Of a stretch of DNA of 38,163 bases, positions 9,013 through 18,775 are shown one piece after another. The position numbers and the translations under genes were made by a program. Where the stretch lies: assembly GCA_023150345.1 (NCBI GenBank), contig JAKLLB010000036.1, forward strand, positions 1 to 38,163, given 5' to 3'. Below the pieces are notes generated by a model. The model had not been told where the DNA came from, did no database searches, and saw only the letters and a list, made by a program, of their open reading frames with translations. Each line of letters opens with the position of its first letter. Position 1 is the first letter of the stretch. Origin of the DNA: Aquabacterium sp. Its GTDB lineage: Bacteria > Pseudomonadota > Gammaproteobacteria > Burkholderiales > Burkholderiaceae_C.

Positions 9013-10212
9013 ATGTTCCAGCATGTGCAGCCCTACGCGGGCGACCCCATCTTCGCGCTCGTCGACGCCTTCAACGCCGATGCCCGGCCCCACAAGGTCA
9101 ACCTGTCGATCGGCATCTACTTCGACGAGCAGGGCCGCCTGCCGGTGCTCGACAGCGTGCGCGGCGCCGAGGCGCTGATCCTGGCCGCCGGCGGTGCCAA
9201 GCCCTACCTGCCGATGGAAGGCGACGCTCGCATGCGCACCGAGGTGCAGAAGCTGCTGCTCGGCGCCGGGCATCCCGCTATCGCCGCCCAGCGCGTGGCC
9301 ACCATCCAGGGCGTGGGCTCGTCCGGGGGCCTGAAGATCGGCGCCGACTTCCTGCGCACCTGGCTGCCCGACAGCCAGGTCTGGGTGAGCGACCCCACCT
9401 GGGACAACCATCGCTCGATGTTCGAGGGTTCGGGCTTCGTCGTGAATACCTATCCGTATTACGACGCGGCCAGCGGCGGCGTGCGCTTCGAGGCCATGTT
9501 GCAGGCGCTGCGCGGCTTGCCCGCGCGCAGCATCGTGCTGCTGCACGCCTGCTGCCACAACCCCACCGGCGTGGACCTCACCCGCGAGCAGTGGCAGGCG
9601 CTGGTGCCGGTGCTGCGCGAGCGCGAACTGCTGGCCTACCTGGACCTGGCCTACCAGGGCTTCGGTGACGGCATCGCCGAGGATGCCTACGCCGTGCGCG
9701 CACTGGCCGATGCGGGCCTGACATTCTTCGTGGCCAATTCGTTTTCCAAGAGCATGAGTGTGTACGGCGAGCGTTGCGGCGCGCTCACCGCCGTGTGCGC
9801 CGATGCCGCAGAAGCCGCGCTGGTGCTGGGACAGTTGCGCTATACCGTGCGCCGCGTCTACTCGAGCCCGCCGCTGCACGCCGCGCAGATCGTGGCCCAT
9901 GTGCTGGGTGATGCCGAGCTGCGCGGCATGTGGGAGGGCGAGCTCGCCGCCATGCGTGAGCGCATCGCCGCCATGCGCCGGGCGCTGCACGATCGGCTGG
10001 TGCAGCGGCTGCCGGGGCGCGACTTCTCCTACTTCCTCACCCAGCGCGGCATGTTCAGCTACACCGGGCTCAGCGCGGCGCAGGTCGACCGGCTGCGCGA
10101 GGAGCATGCGGTGTACCTCATCCGCTCGGGCCGCATCTGCGTGGCCGGTCTCAACCTCGGCAATGTCGAGCGGGTGGCCGAGGCGATGGCCGCGGTGATG
10201 TCCACACGGTGA
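9013..10212 (+). CDS. Aromatic/aspartate aminotransferase (class I)
   Basis: PLP-dependent fold-type I aminotransferase of the TyrB/AspC group, moving amino groups between aspartate or aromatic amino acids and 2-oxoglutarate. Seen are the PLP lysine in ANSFSKSMSVYGERCG (Lys246), HNPTG at 182-186, the N-terminal VNLSIGIYFDEQG and the C-terminal GRICVAGLN that holds the carboxylate-binding arginine. The length of 399 residues is typical. A GGAG ribosome site lies about 9 bases before ATG 9013. AspC and TyrB cannot be separated from this sequence alone, so no symbol is given. Confidence 0.92.
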   Translation: MFQHVQPYAGDPIFALVDAFNADARPHKVNLSIGIYFDEQGRLPVLDSVRGAEALILAAGGAKPYLPMEGDARMRTEVQKLLLGAGHPAIAAQRVATIQGVGSSGGLKIGADFLRTWLPDSQVWVSDPTWDNHRSMFEGSGFVVNTYPYYDAASGGVRFEAMLQALRGLPARSIVLLHACCHNPTGVDLTREQWQALVPVLRERELLAYLDLAYQGFGDGIAEDAYAVRALADAGLTFFVANSFSKSMSVYGERCGALTAVCADAAEAALVLGQLRYTVRRVYSSPPLHAAQIVAHVLGDAELRGMWEGELAAMRERIAAMRRALHDRLVQRLPGRDFSYFLTQRGMFSYTGLSAAQVDRLREEHAVYLIRSGRICVAGLNLGNVERVAEAMAAVMSTR

Positions 10213-10262
10213 GCCGAAGGGCCGCGCGCCCGCCGCGTCTGTGCTGGCAGCGGCAGGCCCCA

Positions 10263-10281
10263 CGCCCGCCGCCTGCGGGCG
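10263..10281. terminator. Hairpin between convergent aminotransferase and mmsA
   Basis: CGCCCGC, loop CGCCT, GCGGGCG: a perfect 7-bp GC stem in the 78-base gap between two genes that end toward each other. There is no T-run on either side, so it would be at best a weak bidirectional terminator or 3'-end stabiliser. Confidence 0.4.
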
Positions 10282-10290
10282 CGAACCGCG

Positions 10291-11805
<1,515 letters not shown>

Positions 11806-11887
11806 GGGGAGTCCTCTGGCGGTGGTGCGTGTCGGCCCACAGTCTAGGCAGCGCAGGCGCGGCACGACAGCCCGCCGCGCGGGACAC

Positions 11888-11931
11888 ATTGTTCGCGATG
11901 ATGAACAATCTGCCCTGAATTGTCTGAACAA
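11888..11931. promoter_or_regulatory. Dyad operator in the mmsA-lysR divergent promoter
   Basis: ATTGTTC (11888-11894), an 8-base spacer, then GAACAAT (11903-11909) is a perfect 7+7 inverted repeat. A second site, TTGTCTGAACAA (11920-11931), reuses the GAACAA half-site with its copy 23 bases away, about two helical turns. The spacing of paired half-sites fits LysR-type RBS/ABS operators. I infer that the adjacent LysR protein binds here and controls mmsA and itself. Confidence 0.6.
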
Positions 11932-11944
11932 ACGGGTGCGCCGA

Positions 11945-12901
11945 ATGCAGGAACGGGCGAGGATCGAGGCACTTTGGTCCCATGTGCATTGGCTCACGAT
12001 GCTCGGGCAGTGCGGCAGCTACACCGCCGCCGCGCAGCGCCTGGGCGTGAGCAAGGCGGCGATGAGCGCGCGCATCGCCGAGCTCGAGCGTGCGGCTGGC
12101 GTGCAGCTGGTGCGCCGCACCACCCGCAGCGTGCGCCTGACCGAGGCCGGACAGCAGCTGGCCGACACCACCCGCGAGTCCTACGCCGCCATTGCGGCGG
12201 CGTTTGCCGGCGTGCGCGACCTTGCCGCCGTGCCGCGGGGGCGCTTGCGCATCACGGCGCCGGTGGCACTGGCGCGCCAGCAGCTGGTACCGCGGCTGCC
12301 GGAATTCCTGCGCGCCCATCCCGAAGTGCGCGTCGAGCTCGACCTGTCGGACCGGCTGGTGCCGCTGTCGCAGGAGGGCTACGACCTGGCGATCCGGCAC
12401 ACGCATGCGCCACCCGAGACGCATGTGGCCTGGACGCTGTGCGTCACCCGCAGCGTGCTGGTGGCCAGCCGCAGCTACCTGCGCCGCCGTGGCGTGCCCA
12501 AGACGCCGGCCGACCTGGCGCAGCACGACTGCCTGACCTACCCGCGGCCCGACGAGCCGCCGGCCTGGCAACTGGTGCCCCTCGATGCGGCGGCCAAGGC
12601 CGCGCCGGCCGCCAAGGTCACGGTGCCGGTGGGCGGCCCGTTCTCCGCCAACAACAGCGAGGCGCTGCGCGAGGCCGCGCAGGCCGGGCTGGGGATCGCG
12701 CTGCTGCCCGACTTCAGCGCCCAGGCGGGCCTGGCCAGCGGACGGCTACAGCGGGTGCTGCCGCGATGGGAGCCGGTCGGCAGCTTCGGCGCCCACCTGT
12801 ACGCCATCCGGCCCTACAGCGCCTACGTGCCGCGAGCCGTGCAGGCGCTCGTGAGCTACCTGCGCGAGTCATTGAAGGGCGGGTTCGGGGTGCCCGACTG
12901 A
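11945..12901 (+). CDS. LysR-family transcriptional regulator
   Basis: A 318-residue LTTR. The N-terminal winged helix-turn-helix is clear (residues about 10-65: [24 protein letters not shown]), with an effector-binding domain from about 90 onward containing [13 protein letters not shown] and LPDFSAQ segments. ATG 11945 was chosen because upstream codons lie within the operator region and are not LTTR-like. It is transcribed divergently from mmsA, so valine or beta-alanine catabolic intermediates are plausible effectors (inference). It ends toward the cyclodeaminase gene. Confidence 0.9.
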   Translation: MQERARIEALWSHVHWLTMLGQCGSYTAAAQRLGVSKAAMSARIAELERAAGVQLVRRTTRSVRLTEAGQQLADTTRESYAAIAAAFAGVRDLAAVPRGRLRITAPVALARQQLVPRLPEFLRAHPEVRVELDLSDRLVPLSQEGYDLAIRHTHAPPETHVAWTLCVTRSVLVASRSYLRRRGVPKTPADLAQHDCLTYPRPDEPPAWQLVPLDAAAKAAPAAKVTVPVGGPFSANNSEALREAAQAGLGIALLPDFSAQAGLASGRLQRVLPRWEPVGSFGAHLYAIRPYSAYVPRAVQALVSYLRESLKGGFGVPD

Positions 12902-12930
12902 TCGGCGAACCGATCGGCGAAGCGACGGCC

Positions 12931-12965
12931 AAAAAAAGAGAGCCCGGCGATTGCTCGCGGGCTCT
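12931..12965 (-). terminator. Intrinsic terminator, leftward
   Basis: AGAGCCCG (12939-12946), an 11-base loop, then CGGGCTCT (12958-12965): a perfect 8-bp stem. Read leftward it is followed by T7 (complement of A7 at 12931-12937), a textbook Rho-independent terminator for leftward transcription. A second small hairpin, GTCCTT-CGAG-AAGGAC, sits just upstream on that strand at 12970-12985. It lies 155 bases past the cyclodeaminase stop, an unusually long 3' UTR unless a separate transcript ends here. Confidence 0.75.
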
Positions 12966-13072
12966 GCAAGTCCTTCGAGAAGGACGTCGTTGGGATCGCC
13001 GCGGCGCGCTCCTGGTTGCGCCGCCTGCCGCGTGGCTGCTCCCGGGGGGGGTGGGGCAACAACCGGCAATCG

Positions 13073-13109
13073 GGGGACTGTGCCCCAACCGGAGGGGTCT
13101 GCACATCCC
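13073..13109. promoter_or_regulatory. Pair of G/C dyads, 21 bp apart, in a convergent gap
   Basis: GGGGACTGTGCCCC (13073-13086) and GGGGTCTGCACATCCC (13094-13109) are two related imperfect dyads whose starts are 21 bases apart, two helical turns. They lie between two genes that both end here, where promoter elements are not expected. A G8 run (13044-13051) is adjacent. They may be operators for an unannotated leftward small transcript ending at 12931, or an RNA structure. No convincing -35/-10 pair was found. Confidence 0.3.
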
Positions 13110-13119
13110 TAGAACGTAG

Positions 13120-14055
13120 TCACAGGGGACCCGGATCTTGCAGTGCCGCCTGCGCACAGCGGGCGGCTGCCAGGTCCCACAGTGCATGGCCGCAGCTCTT
13201 GAACAGCACCGGGCCGCGGTCCTGGCGGGCGGGGGCGTCGGCCAGTGCAGGGCAGGCTGCGAGGTCGAGCCCGGCTTGCAGCAGGTCCCCGGCTTCCTGG
13301 CGGGCGCGGTCACTGTCGATCACCACCTGGCCGCGCGCGGCGATGTCGCGCACCAGTGCGGCATCGAGCTCGACCATCCCGGGGTGGAAGGAGCCGATCG
13401 CCGCGACGAAGGCGTCGTCGCGCACCCGGCCCTGCAGGCACACGGCGTGCGCCGGGGTCGCGGTCAGGACCAGCGGGCAGCGATCGAGCGCAGCCTGCAA
13501 GTCAGTGGCCACTTCGGCGTACACGCCCTGCTGGTGGAGCGTTTGTGCGAACGTGCTGGCCGATGCTGCGGTGCGGCCGCGGACCCAGACTTCGTCCACG
13601 CCGAGCGCCTGGGTGCAGGCCTGGACATGCGCCATCGCCTGCACGCCGGTGCCGATGACCAGCAGCGGCCCGACCGGATTGGGCGCCAGGTGGCGTGCCG
13701 CGTGCAGCGTCACCGCGGCCGTTCGCCGCGCCGTGAGCGCCGGACCATCGAGCAGTGCCAGCCGCTTCCCGGTGGACGTGCGCAGCACCAGCACATCGCC
13801 CAGGATGGCCGGCAGGCCGCGCTCGGGGTTGTCCGGCGCATAGGTGATCAGCTTGATCGCGGTGAGATCACCGGCGGTGGCATCCAGCCAGGCCGGCATC
13901 ACGAACGCATGGGTGCGCTCGGCCAGCGGCAGCACCCAGCGATCGGGCGCATGGGCATGGCCGGCTGCGGCATCGGCGAGCGTGCGCTCGATGGCGGCGA
14001 CCAGCTCGGGCCAGGGCAGGGCGAGTGCGGTGGCGGTGGCGTCGAGGATCTGCAT
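13120..14055 (-). CDS. Ornithine cyclodeaminase/mu-crystallin family enzyme
   Basis: A 311-residue NAD(P)-dependent enzyme of the OCD/mu-crystallin family. The Rossmann loop VIGTGVQA is at about 133-140, and the family substrate-side segments IKLITYAPDN (Lys68) and LTARRTAAV (110-116) are present. The family includes ornithine cyclodeaminase, alanine dehydrogenase and delta1-pyrroline-2-carboxylate reductase. The last is most common for solitary proteobacterial copies, but the substrate is not determined here. No proline-racemase or hydroxyproline genes flank it. It is divergent from the YecA-like gene with an 87-base gap; TATGAT on the minus strand (14124-14119) is a possible -10. Confidence 0.85.
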   Translation of the reverse strand: MQILDATATALALPWPELVAAIERTLADAAAGHAHAPDRWVLPLAERTHAFVMPAWLDATAGDLTAIKLITYAPDNPERGLPAILGDVLVLRTSTGKRLALLDGPALTARRTAAVTLHAARHLAPNPVGPLLVIGTGVQAMAHVQACTQALGVDEVWVRGRTAASASTFAQTLHQQGVYAEVATDLQAALDRCPLVLTATPAHAVCLQGRVRDDAFVAAIGSFHPGMVELDAALVRDIAARGQVVIDSDRARQEAGDLLQAGLDLAACPALADAPARQDRGPVLFKSCGHALWDLAAARCAQAALQDPGPL

Positions 14056-14142
14056 GGGGGGTTGCGGCTGGGCCTCAAGAGATTGGGCGACGACGCCCGA
14101 GCGGGCGTGGATCGCATGATCATAGGCAGGTCACAATGCCGC

Positions 14143-14856
14143 ATGCCCACTCGCTCCGCTGCCCGCCCCGCCGTCGGCCCTGGTTCGAACCCCGTGCCCG
14201 GCCCGCTGTCGGAGCCTGAACTCGATCGCCTGCAGGCCTTGCTCGATCGCCTGGCGCCTGAGTGCGAGCCGCTGGACATCGTGGCCATCGACGGCTACTT
14301 GTGCGGCGTGCTGCTGCAGTCGCGGGCAGTGCCTGCGGCACGTTGGTTGCCGGGCATCGTCGATGTCGATGGCCGCCCCGCGCCGGCGGCCTATCCGATC
14401 GACGAACTGCGCGCCCTGCTCGAGCGCCGGCATGCCGAGCTCGACCGCTCGATCGCGCACCGGCAGTGGTTCGACCCGTGGGTCTACCAGCTCGACGAGG
14501 ACGCCACTCCATCCGAGACCGTCTTGCCCTGGGTTGCGGGTTTTGCCGCGGCGATGGAGGCGTTCCCGCAGCTGCTGGAGCAGCATGAGGCGCAGCTGAT
14601 CGAGCCGCTGGCCACGCTGTACCGCCACTTCGACCCCGACGACCTCGAGGATGCCGACGCGCTGCTCGAGGAGATCGAGATGCTGGAGCTGCCCGTCGAC
14701 CTGCCCGAAGCGGTGGAGGACCTGGTGCGCAGCGTGCTGCTGATCGCCGACGTGTCGCGCCCGCGCCGCGAGACCGCCGGCGGCGTCAGCCGAAGACCCG
14801 GCGGGCGTGCACGCCCAGGCCCTGCGCCACGCTCGCGTAGCGGTCGCCGCGGATGA
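14143..14856 (+). CDS. YecA/YgfB (UPF0149) family protein
   Basis: A 237-residue acidic protein resembling the UPF0149 family: the helical LDIVAIDGYLCGVLL near residue 42 and LPWVAGFAAAMEAFP near 128 are its hallmark segments. Its function is unknown. Many YecA proteins end in a zinc-binding SEC-C motif; this one ends instead in a basic Arg/Pro/Gly-rich tail. The ATG at 14143 was chosen; an in-frame ATG at 14116 is also possible and has comparable ribosome spacing. The last 71 bases overlap the 3' end of the leftward Hsp70 gene, so the basic tail is coded antisense to it. Confidence 0.75.
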   Translation: MPTRSAARPAVGPGSNPVPGPLSEPELDRLQALLDRLAPECEPLDIVAIDGYLCGVLLQSRAVPAARWLPGIVDVDGRPAPAAYPIDELRALLERRHAELDRSIAHRQWFDPWVYQLDEDATPSETVLPWVAGFAAAMEAFPQLLEQHEAQLIEPLATLYRHFDPDDLEDADALLEEIEMLELPVDLPEAVEDLVRSVLLIADVSRPRRETAGGVSRRPGGRARPGPAPRSRSGRRG

Positions 14857-16117
14857 CCCGCGCACGCGGACAGCGCGCGGCGATGTCGCGCACCAGGGGC
14901 GCCAGCCCGGTCGAGCCACCGGTCAGATAGAGCGCGTCGACGTCGTCGCCGGTCACGCCGGCCAGGCGCAGGGTGTCGGCAGCGGCCTGGACGATGCGGC
15001 CGAGGTCGGCCTGCAAGGCCTGCGTGGCAGTCGGTTCGTCGAGTTCGGTCTGCAGGCCAGGCTCCAGGGCGCCGAGGTCCAGGCGCGCGGTGCCGCCCTC
15101 GGCCACCGTGATCTTCGCGGCCTCGGCGCGGGCGATCAGGGCATGGCCCAGGCGCTGCTGCAGCACCTGAAGCAGCCGGTCGTGGTGGCGCGTGTCGGCG
15201 TAGAACTCGCGCATGCGGCGCAGTTCCAGCACCCGGGCCGGCGCGTACACGGTGTTGATCAGGTGCCAGGTGGCCAGGTCGAAGTACACGCGGCTGGGCA
15301 CCTCGCGTCCGGTGGGGCCGCGACCGCGATAGCCGCATGCGGGCAGCACGCAGGCCAGCTCGATGTGGCGGTCGAAGTCGGTGCCGGCCACATGCACGCC
15401 GTGGTTGGCCAGGATGTCGTCCTGGCGCTCGACCCGCTGCCGGCGCTGCGGCCCGACCCGCACCAGCGAGAAGTCGGACGTGCCGCCGCCGATGTCGGCC
15501 ACCAGCACGAGCTCCTCGTGCGCGAGTGTGCGCTCGTGGTCCAGCGCGGCGGCGATGGGCTCGAACTGGAAGGCCACCTCCGCGAATCCGACGGCGCGCG
15601 CCGCGCGCTCCAAGGCTGCCTGTGCGGCGGCATCGCGAACGGGATCGTCGTCGACGAAGTGCACCGGGCGGCCCAGCACCGCGCGCCCAATGGGCATCCC
15701 GGCGTCGCGCTCGGCCAGCGTCTTCAGTCGCCGCAGGTAGCCAGAGACAACGTCGAGGTAGCGCACCGAGTGGCCGGCGCCGACGTCGGTGGCCTGGTCG
15801 GCCAGGGTCGAGCCCAGGATGCTCTTCATCGAGCGCATCAGGCGCCCTTCGATGCCCTCGACATACGTGGCCACCGCCTCGCGGCCGTAGTGGCGCCGCG
15901 GCTCTTCATGCGCGGCCAGGCCCTCGACGGCATAGAACACGGCCGTGGGCATGGTGCGCTGGCCGGGCTCGAGCTCGACCAGCCGCACGCCATCGCCTTC
16001 GGGCAGCGCGATCGCCGAGTTCGAGGTGCCGAAGTCGATCGCACAGCAGGCGCCGGCGCGCGCAGGCCCAGTCGTCGATTGCGCGGCCGCCTGTGGCGGG
16101 TGATGCGGTTTGCCCAT
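14786..16117 (-). CDS. YegD-like Hsp70-family ATPase
   Basis: A 443-residue protein with an Hsp70/actin nucleotide-binding domain and no typical substrate-binding domain, like E. coli YegD (450 aa). Phosphate 1 motif AIDFGTSNSAIAL (26-38), phosphate 2 motif VADIGGGTSDFSLV, and adenosine motif YLTGGSTGLAPL near the C-terminus are all intact, so it should bind ATP. The chaperone role is inferred by family. The start at 16117 (MGKPHH) is preferred; 16138 would add 7 residues. It is downstream of dadA on the same strand after 130 bases. Its 3' end overlaps the YecA gene by 71 bases. Confidence 0.9.
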   Translation of the reverse strand: MGKPHHPPQAAAQSTTGPARAGACCAIDFGTSNSAIALPEGDGVRLVELEPGQRTMPTAVFYAVEGLAAHEEPRRHYGREAVATYVEGIEGRLMRSMKSILGSTLADQATDVGAGHSVRYLDVVSGYLRRLKTLAERDAGMPIGRAVLGRPVHFVDDDPVRDAAAQAALERAARAVGFAEVAFQFEPIAAALDHERTLAHEELVLVADIGGGTSDFSLVRVGPQRRQRVERQDDILANHGVHVAGTDFDRHIELACVLPACGYRGRGPTGREVPSRVYFDLATWHLINTVYAPARVLELRRMREFYADTRHHDRLLQVLQQRLGHALIARAEAAKITVAEGGTARLDLGALEPGLQTELDEPTATQALQADLGRIVQAAADTLRLAGVTGDDVDALYLTGGSTGLAPLVRDIAARCPRARVIRGDRYASVAQGLGVHARRVFG

Positions 16118-16247
16118 GACGAACGCCGGCCGTGCCAACGCTCGCCATGCGGCAAACGCCGCTGCGGCCAGCGGCAGGAAGTGTGGGGGGCGCGGATTCT
16201 ACTGGCTCACGGCGCGGCCGCGGCCCGGCCCGTGGGTTGCGCGTGGC

Positions 16248-17576
16248 TCAGAGCGTGGACGCGCCGCGCGCCGCGACCGGCACATACGGGCGTGCGGGGC
16301 GCAGTGCGTCGCCGCAGAACCCGAAAGCCAGCGCCGGGCGGCGGCCGCTGATCAGCTCGGCCAGCGCCTGGCCCGATCCGGCACCATGGGTCCAGCCCAG
16401 CGTGCCATGTCCGGCGTTGAGCCACAGGTTGGGCACCCGGCTGCGGCCGATGTAGGGGATGTTGGTGGGCGTGCTGGGGCGCAGGCCGGTCCAGTAGTTG
16501 GGCTCGCTGGTATCGGCCACGCCGGGGAAGAGCTCTTCGTAACGCTTGACCAGCGCGGCGCAGCGCCGCTGCGCGGTGCGGCCCTCGAGGCTGTCGTCGT
16601 AGCCCGCCATTTCGGCGGTGCCGGCCACGCGGATGGTGTCACCCAGGCGTGAGATGGCGATCTTGCGGGTGTCGTCGAGCAGGCTCACCGTGCTGGCTGC
16701 CTCGGGACGGCGCAGCCTCATCGTGGCGGAGTAGCCCTTGGCCGGGTAGATGTTGAGCCACATGCCCAGCGGGCGCAGCAGTGGCGCGGTGTGCGAGCCC
16801 ATGGCCGCCACGTAGTGGTCGGCCGAGAGCGTGCGCGTCGTGCCGTGGCGCAGGCTGCGCACCCGCACGCCGGCGATGCGGCCGCCAACGGCATCGAGCC
16901 CGTCGACAGCGGTTTCGTAGAGGAAGGTCGCGCCTCGCGCCTGGCACAGCGCCGCCAGGCGCTGGGTGAACACGCAGGCATCGCCGGACTCGTCGCTGGG
17001 CGTGTAGGTTCCGCCGTGGATGTGCGCACCGAAGGCCGCCAGCGCGGGCTCGATGGCCAGCACCTCGTCGCGGCCCAGCACGCGGCGATCGACGCCATGC
17101 TCGCGCATCAGTTGCGCGGCCTGGGTGCCGGCTTCGAAGTCGGTGGCGGTGGAGAAAAAGTGCAGGATGCCGCGCTCCAGGCGCTGGTACTCGATGCCGG
17201 TGCGGGCCACCAGGGTCTTGAGCGACTCATGGCTGTAGCGGCCGAGGGCCACCAGCTGGCGCACGTTGCGCTCGAATGCGGCGTCGGTGCACTGGCCCAG
17301 GAACGACAGGCCCCAGCGCCACTGGTGGGGATCGAGGCGTGGGCGGAACAGCAGGGGCGAGTCGTCGCTGAGCAGCCAGCGCGCCACCTTCCAGGGCGCG
17401 GCCGCGTTGGCCCAGGGCTCGCAGAAGCTCACCGAGATCTGGGCGCCATTGGCTTTGCTGGTCTCGAGCGCGGCGTCGGGCTGGCGATCGACCACCGTGA
17501 CCTCATGGCCGGCCTCCAACAGATGCCAGGCGGTGCTGATGCCGATGATGCCGGCACCCAGGACGATGATCTTCAT
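16248..17576 (-). CDS. dadA: D-amino acid dehydrogenase
   Basis: FAD-dependent membrane-associated dehydrogenase that oxidises D-amino acids, chiefly D-alanine, passing electrons to the respiratory chain. The N-terminal dinucleotide fold GAGIIG is at residues 7-12, followed by AWHLLEAGHEVTVVDR. The C-terminal WTGLRPSTPTNIPYIG and LWLNAGHGTLGWTHGAGSG segments are characteristic of DadA. The length of 442 residues is close to E. coli DadA (432). ATG 17576 puts the FAD motif in its normal position; the 29-residue extension is not family-like. Its alanine racemase partner is elsewhere in the window. Upstream lies an AT-rich region with dyads. Confidence 0.93.
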   Translation of the reverse strand: MKIIVLGAGIIGISTAWHLLEAGHEVTVVDRQPDAALETSKANGAQISVSFCEPWANAAAPWKVARWLLSDDSPLLFRPRLDPHQWRWGLSFLGQCTDAAFERNVRQLVALGRYSHESLKTLVARTGIEYQRLERGILHFFSTATDFEAGTQAAQLMREHGVDRRVLGRDEVLAIEPALAAFGAHIHGGTYTPSDESGDACVFTQRLAALCQARGATFLYETAVDGLDAVGGRIAGVRVRSLRHGTTRTLSADHYVAAMGSHTAPLLRPLGMWLNIYPAKGYSATMRLRRPEAASTVSLLDDTRKIAISRLGDTIRVAGTAEMAGYDDSLEGRTAQRRCAALVKRYEELFPGVADTSEPNYWTGLRPSTPTNIPYIGRSRVPNLWLNAGHGTLGWTHGAGSGQALAELISGRRPALAFGFCGDALRPARPYVPVAARGASTL

Positions 17577-17638
17577 GGCGCGGTGACCCGATGGAACGTG
17601 GTGCACGCATTCTCGGAACGGGTCGCCCGGTTGTGAAG

Positions 17639-17688
17639 TATTCTGAATATTTTTGCGAATCAATCAGCGTTCCTAATGGCTTGATTCG
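17639..17688 (-). promoter_or_regulatory. AT-rich promoter/operator region of dadA
   Basis: This stretch is strikingly AT-rich for the window. It holds an 11-base palindrome TATTCTGAATA (17639-17649) and an 8+8 inverted repeat CGAATCAA (17656-17663) / TTGATTCG (17681-17688) with a 17-base spacer. On the dadA strand TTGATT (17663-17658) is 17 bases from TACTTC (17640-17635), a possible promoter overlapping both dyads. Lrp-type control of dad genes is known in enterobacteria; whether it applies here is inference. Confidence 0.5.
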
Positions 17689-17696
17689 AAACGCCA

Positions 17697-17719
17697 ACAC
17701 CCTCCGCGAGGGAGGGTGT
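17697..17719 (-). terminator. Hairpin after the PEP-CTERM gene
   Basis: ACACCCTCC, loop GCGAG, GGAGGGTGT: a perfect 9-bp stem 72 bases past the stop of the PEP-CTERM gene and upstream of dadA. Leftward it is followed by TTGGCGTTT, only a weak U-tract, so termination may be partial. Confidence 0.5.
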
Positions 17720-17791
17720 CCAGGGCAGGTGCAGCCTGCCGATCGAGGTTCGAGCCGCCGCGCCGCGTTGCAGCGACTGGCGCCCGTCAGT

Positions 17792-18589
17792 TCAGGCGGC
17801 CTTGCGGCGGCCCAGGCTGGCGGCACCGACCACGCCCAGCAGTGCCAGGGCCAGGGTCGACGGTTCCGGCACACCGCTGGGCTTGGCGCTGAGCAACACC
17901 TGCGACGAACCGACGCCAGGCTGGTACACGGTGAACGTGAAATTCGTGACCGCCGCCAAACCGATCGCGGCCCAGTTGCCGGTGTTCAGCGCGGTGAGGT
18001 AGTTGCCGACCTGGCTGGCGAACGTCGCGTTTCCGCCGGTGTACTCCAGGCCGCCAGCCGCGGTGCTGGCCGAGTAGCCGGTGTCGCCTTCGATTTCCCA
18101 GATGGCGTACTGGAACGCGGCGGACTTCAGATTGCTGGTCAGGCTGTCGTTGTAGGCATGCTGGTACAACTCGGTGAGCTTGTTCAGCACGGTGGCGGTG
18201 TTGCGGTCGAAGTAGCCACCGGCGGCGCGGCCGTTGTCGATGGTGTCGTTCGTATAGCGCGAGGTGTCGAACAAGGCGTCGTACCCGTTGTTCGCCGTGC
18301 CGTTGCTCAGCAGCCAAGTGGACAGCGGCATCGTCGAATACGGTTGCGCCGTGCTGAATCCGGTGAGCGGATCGAGGCAGTAGACCCAGAACTCGTTGTT
18401 CGCGGAGTCCTTCACCTCGAACGAACCCATGCTCCTGACGTTCGGGGTCTCGTTGCCGAACTTCAATGTCCGGTCGTCGAGCTTGCCGTCACCGGTCATC
18501 GACAGGGATTGGGCTGCGGCAGGCAGCGCACTCATCGTCGCGAGTACGGCGGCTGCAAGTGCAAGTGGGCGCAGGGTGTAGTACTTCAT
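17792..18589 (-). CDS. PEP-CTERM surface protein with a possible thioester domain
   Basis: A 265-residue exported protein. A signal peptide (1-27, cut near AAAQS) precedes the mature part. The C-terminus has the exosortase sorting signal: PEP at 241-243, a hydrophobic helix (about 245-260), then RRK. Mature residues contain one cysteine, Cys71 in WVYCLDP, and an AAFQYAIWEIEGD segment (Gln160, Trp164). This pair resembles the Cys and Gln that form an internal thioester in Gram-positive TED/TQXA adhesin domains (inference). The start at 18589 has GAGGGA upstream; longer readings lack a signal peptide. No exosortase gene is in the window. PrsT is encoded immediately upstream on the same strand. 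Confidence 0.88.
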   Translation of the reverse strand: MKYYTLRPLALAAAVLATMSALPAAAQSLSMTGDGKLDDRTLKFGNETPNVRSMGSFEVKDSANNEFWVYCLDPLTGFSTAQPYSTMPLSTWLLSNGTANNGYDALFDTSRYTNDTIDNGRAAGGYFDRNTATVLNKLTELYQHAYNDSLTSNLKSAAFQYAIWEIEGDTGYSASTAAGGLEYTGGNATFASQVGNYLTALNTGNWAAIGLAAVTNFTFTVYQPGVGSSQVLLSAKPSGVPEPSTLALALLGVVGAASLGRRKAA

Positions 18590-18775
18590 ATCGGGATCCC
18601 TCGATGGGCCGGCGCCAGGAATGGCCGGCCGTGATGGTGACGCAAGGTTACATGTGCCATGCGCTGCCACAACCCCGCGAACTGGTGGGTCACCCCCCTT
18701 GTTCTGGGAGCGTCCGGCGCCCACGCTCCGATCCGCACCCCTTGCGCCCCGGCAGCCTCGTCGGCGATGCGGTGT

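Noticed and set aside
18625-18680. A sigma-54-like element upstream of the PEP-CTERM gene (TGGCAC followed by TTGC on the minus strand)
   Set aside because: The GG-to-GC spacing is 13 bases and an overlapping alternative gives 9; sigma-54 promoters need 10.
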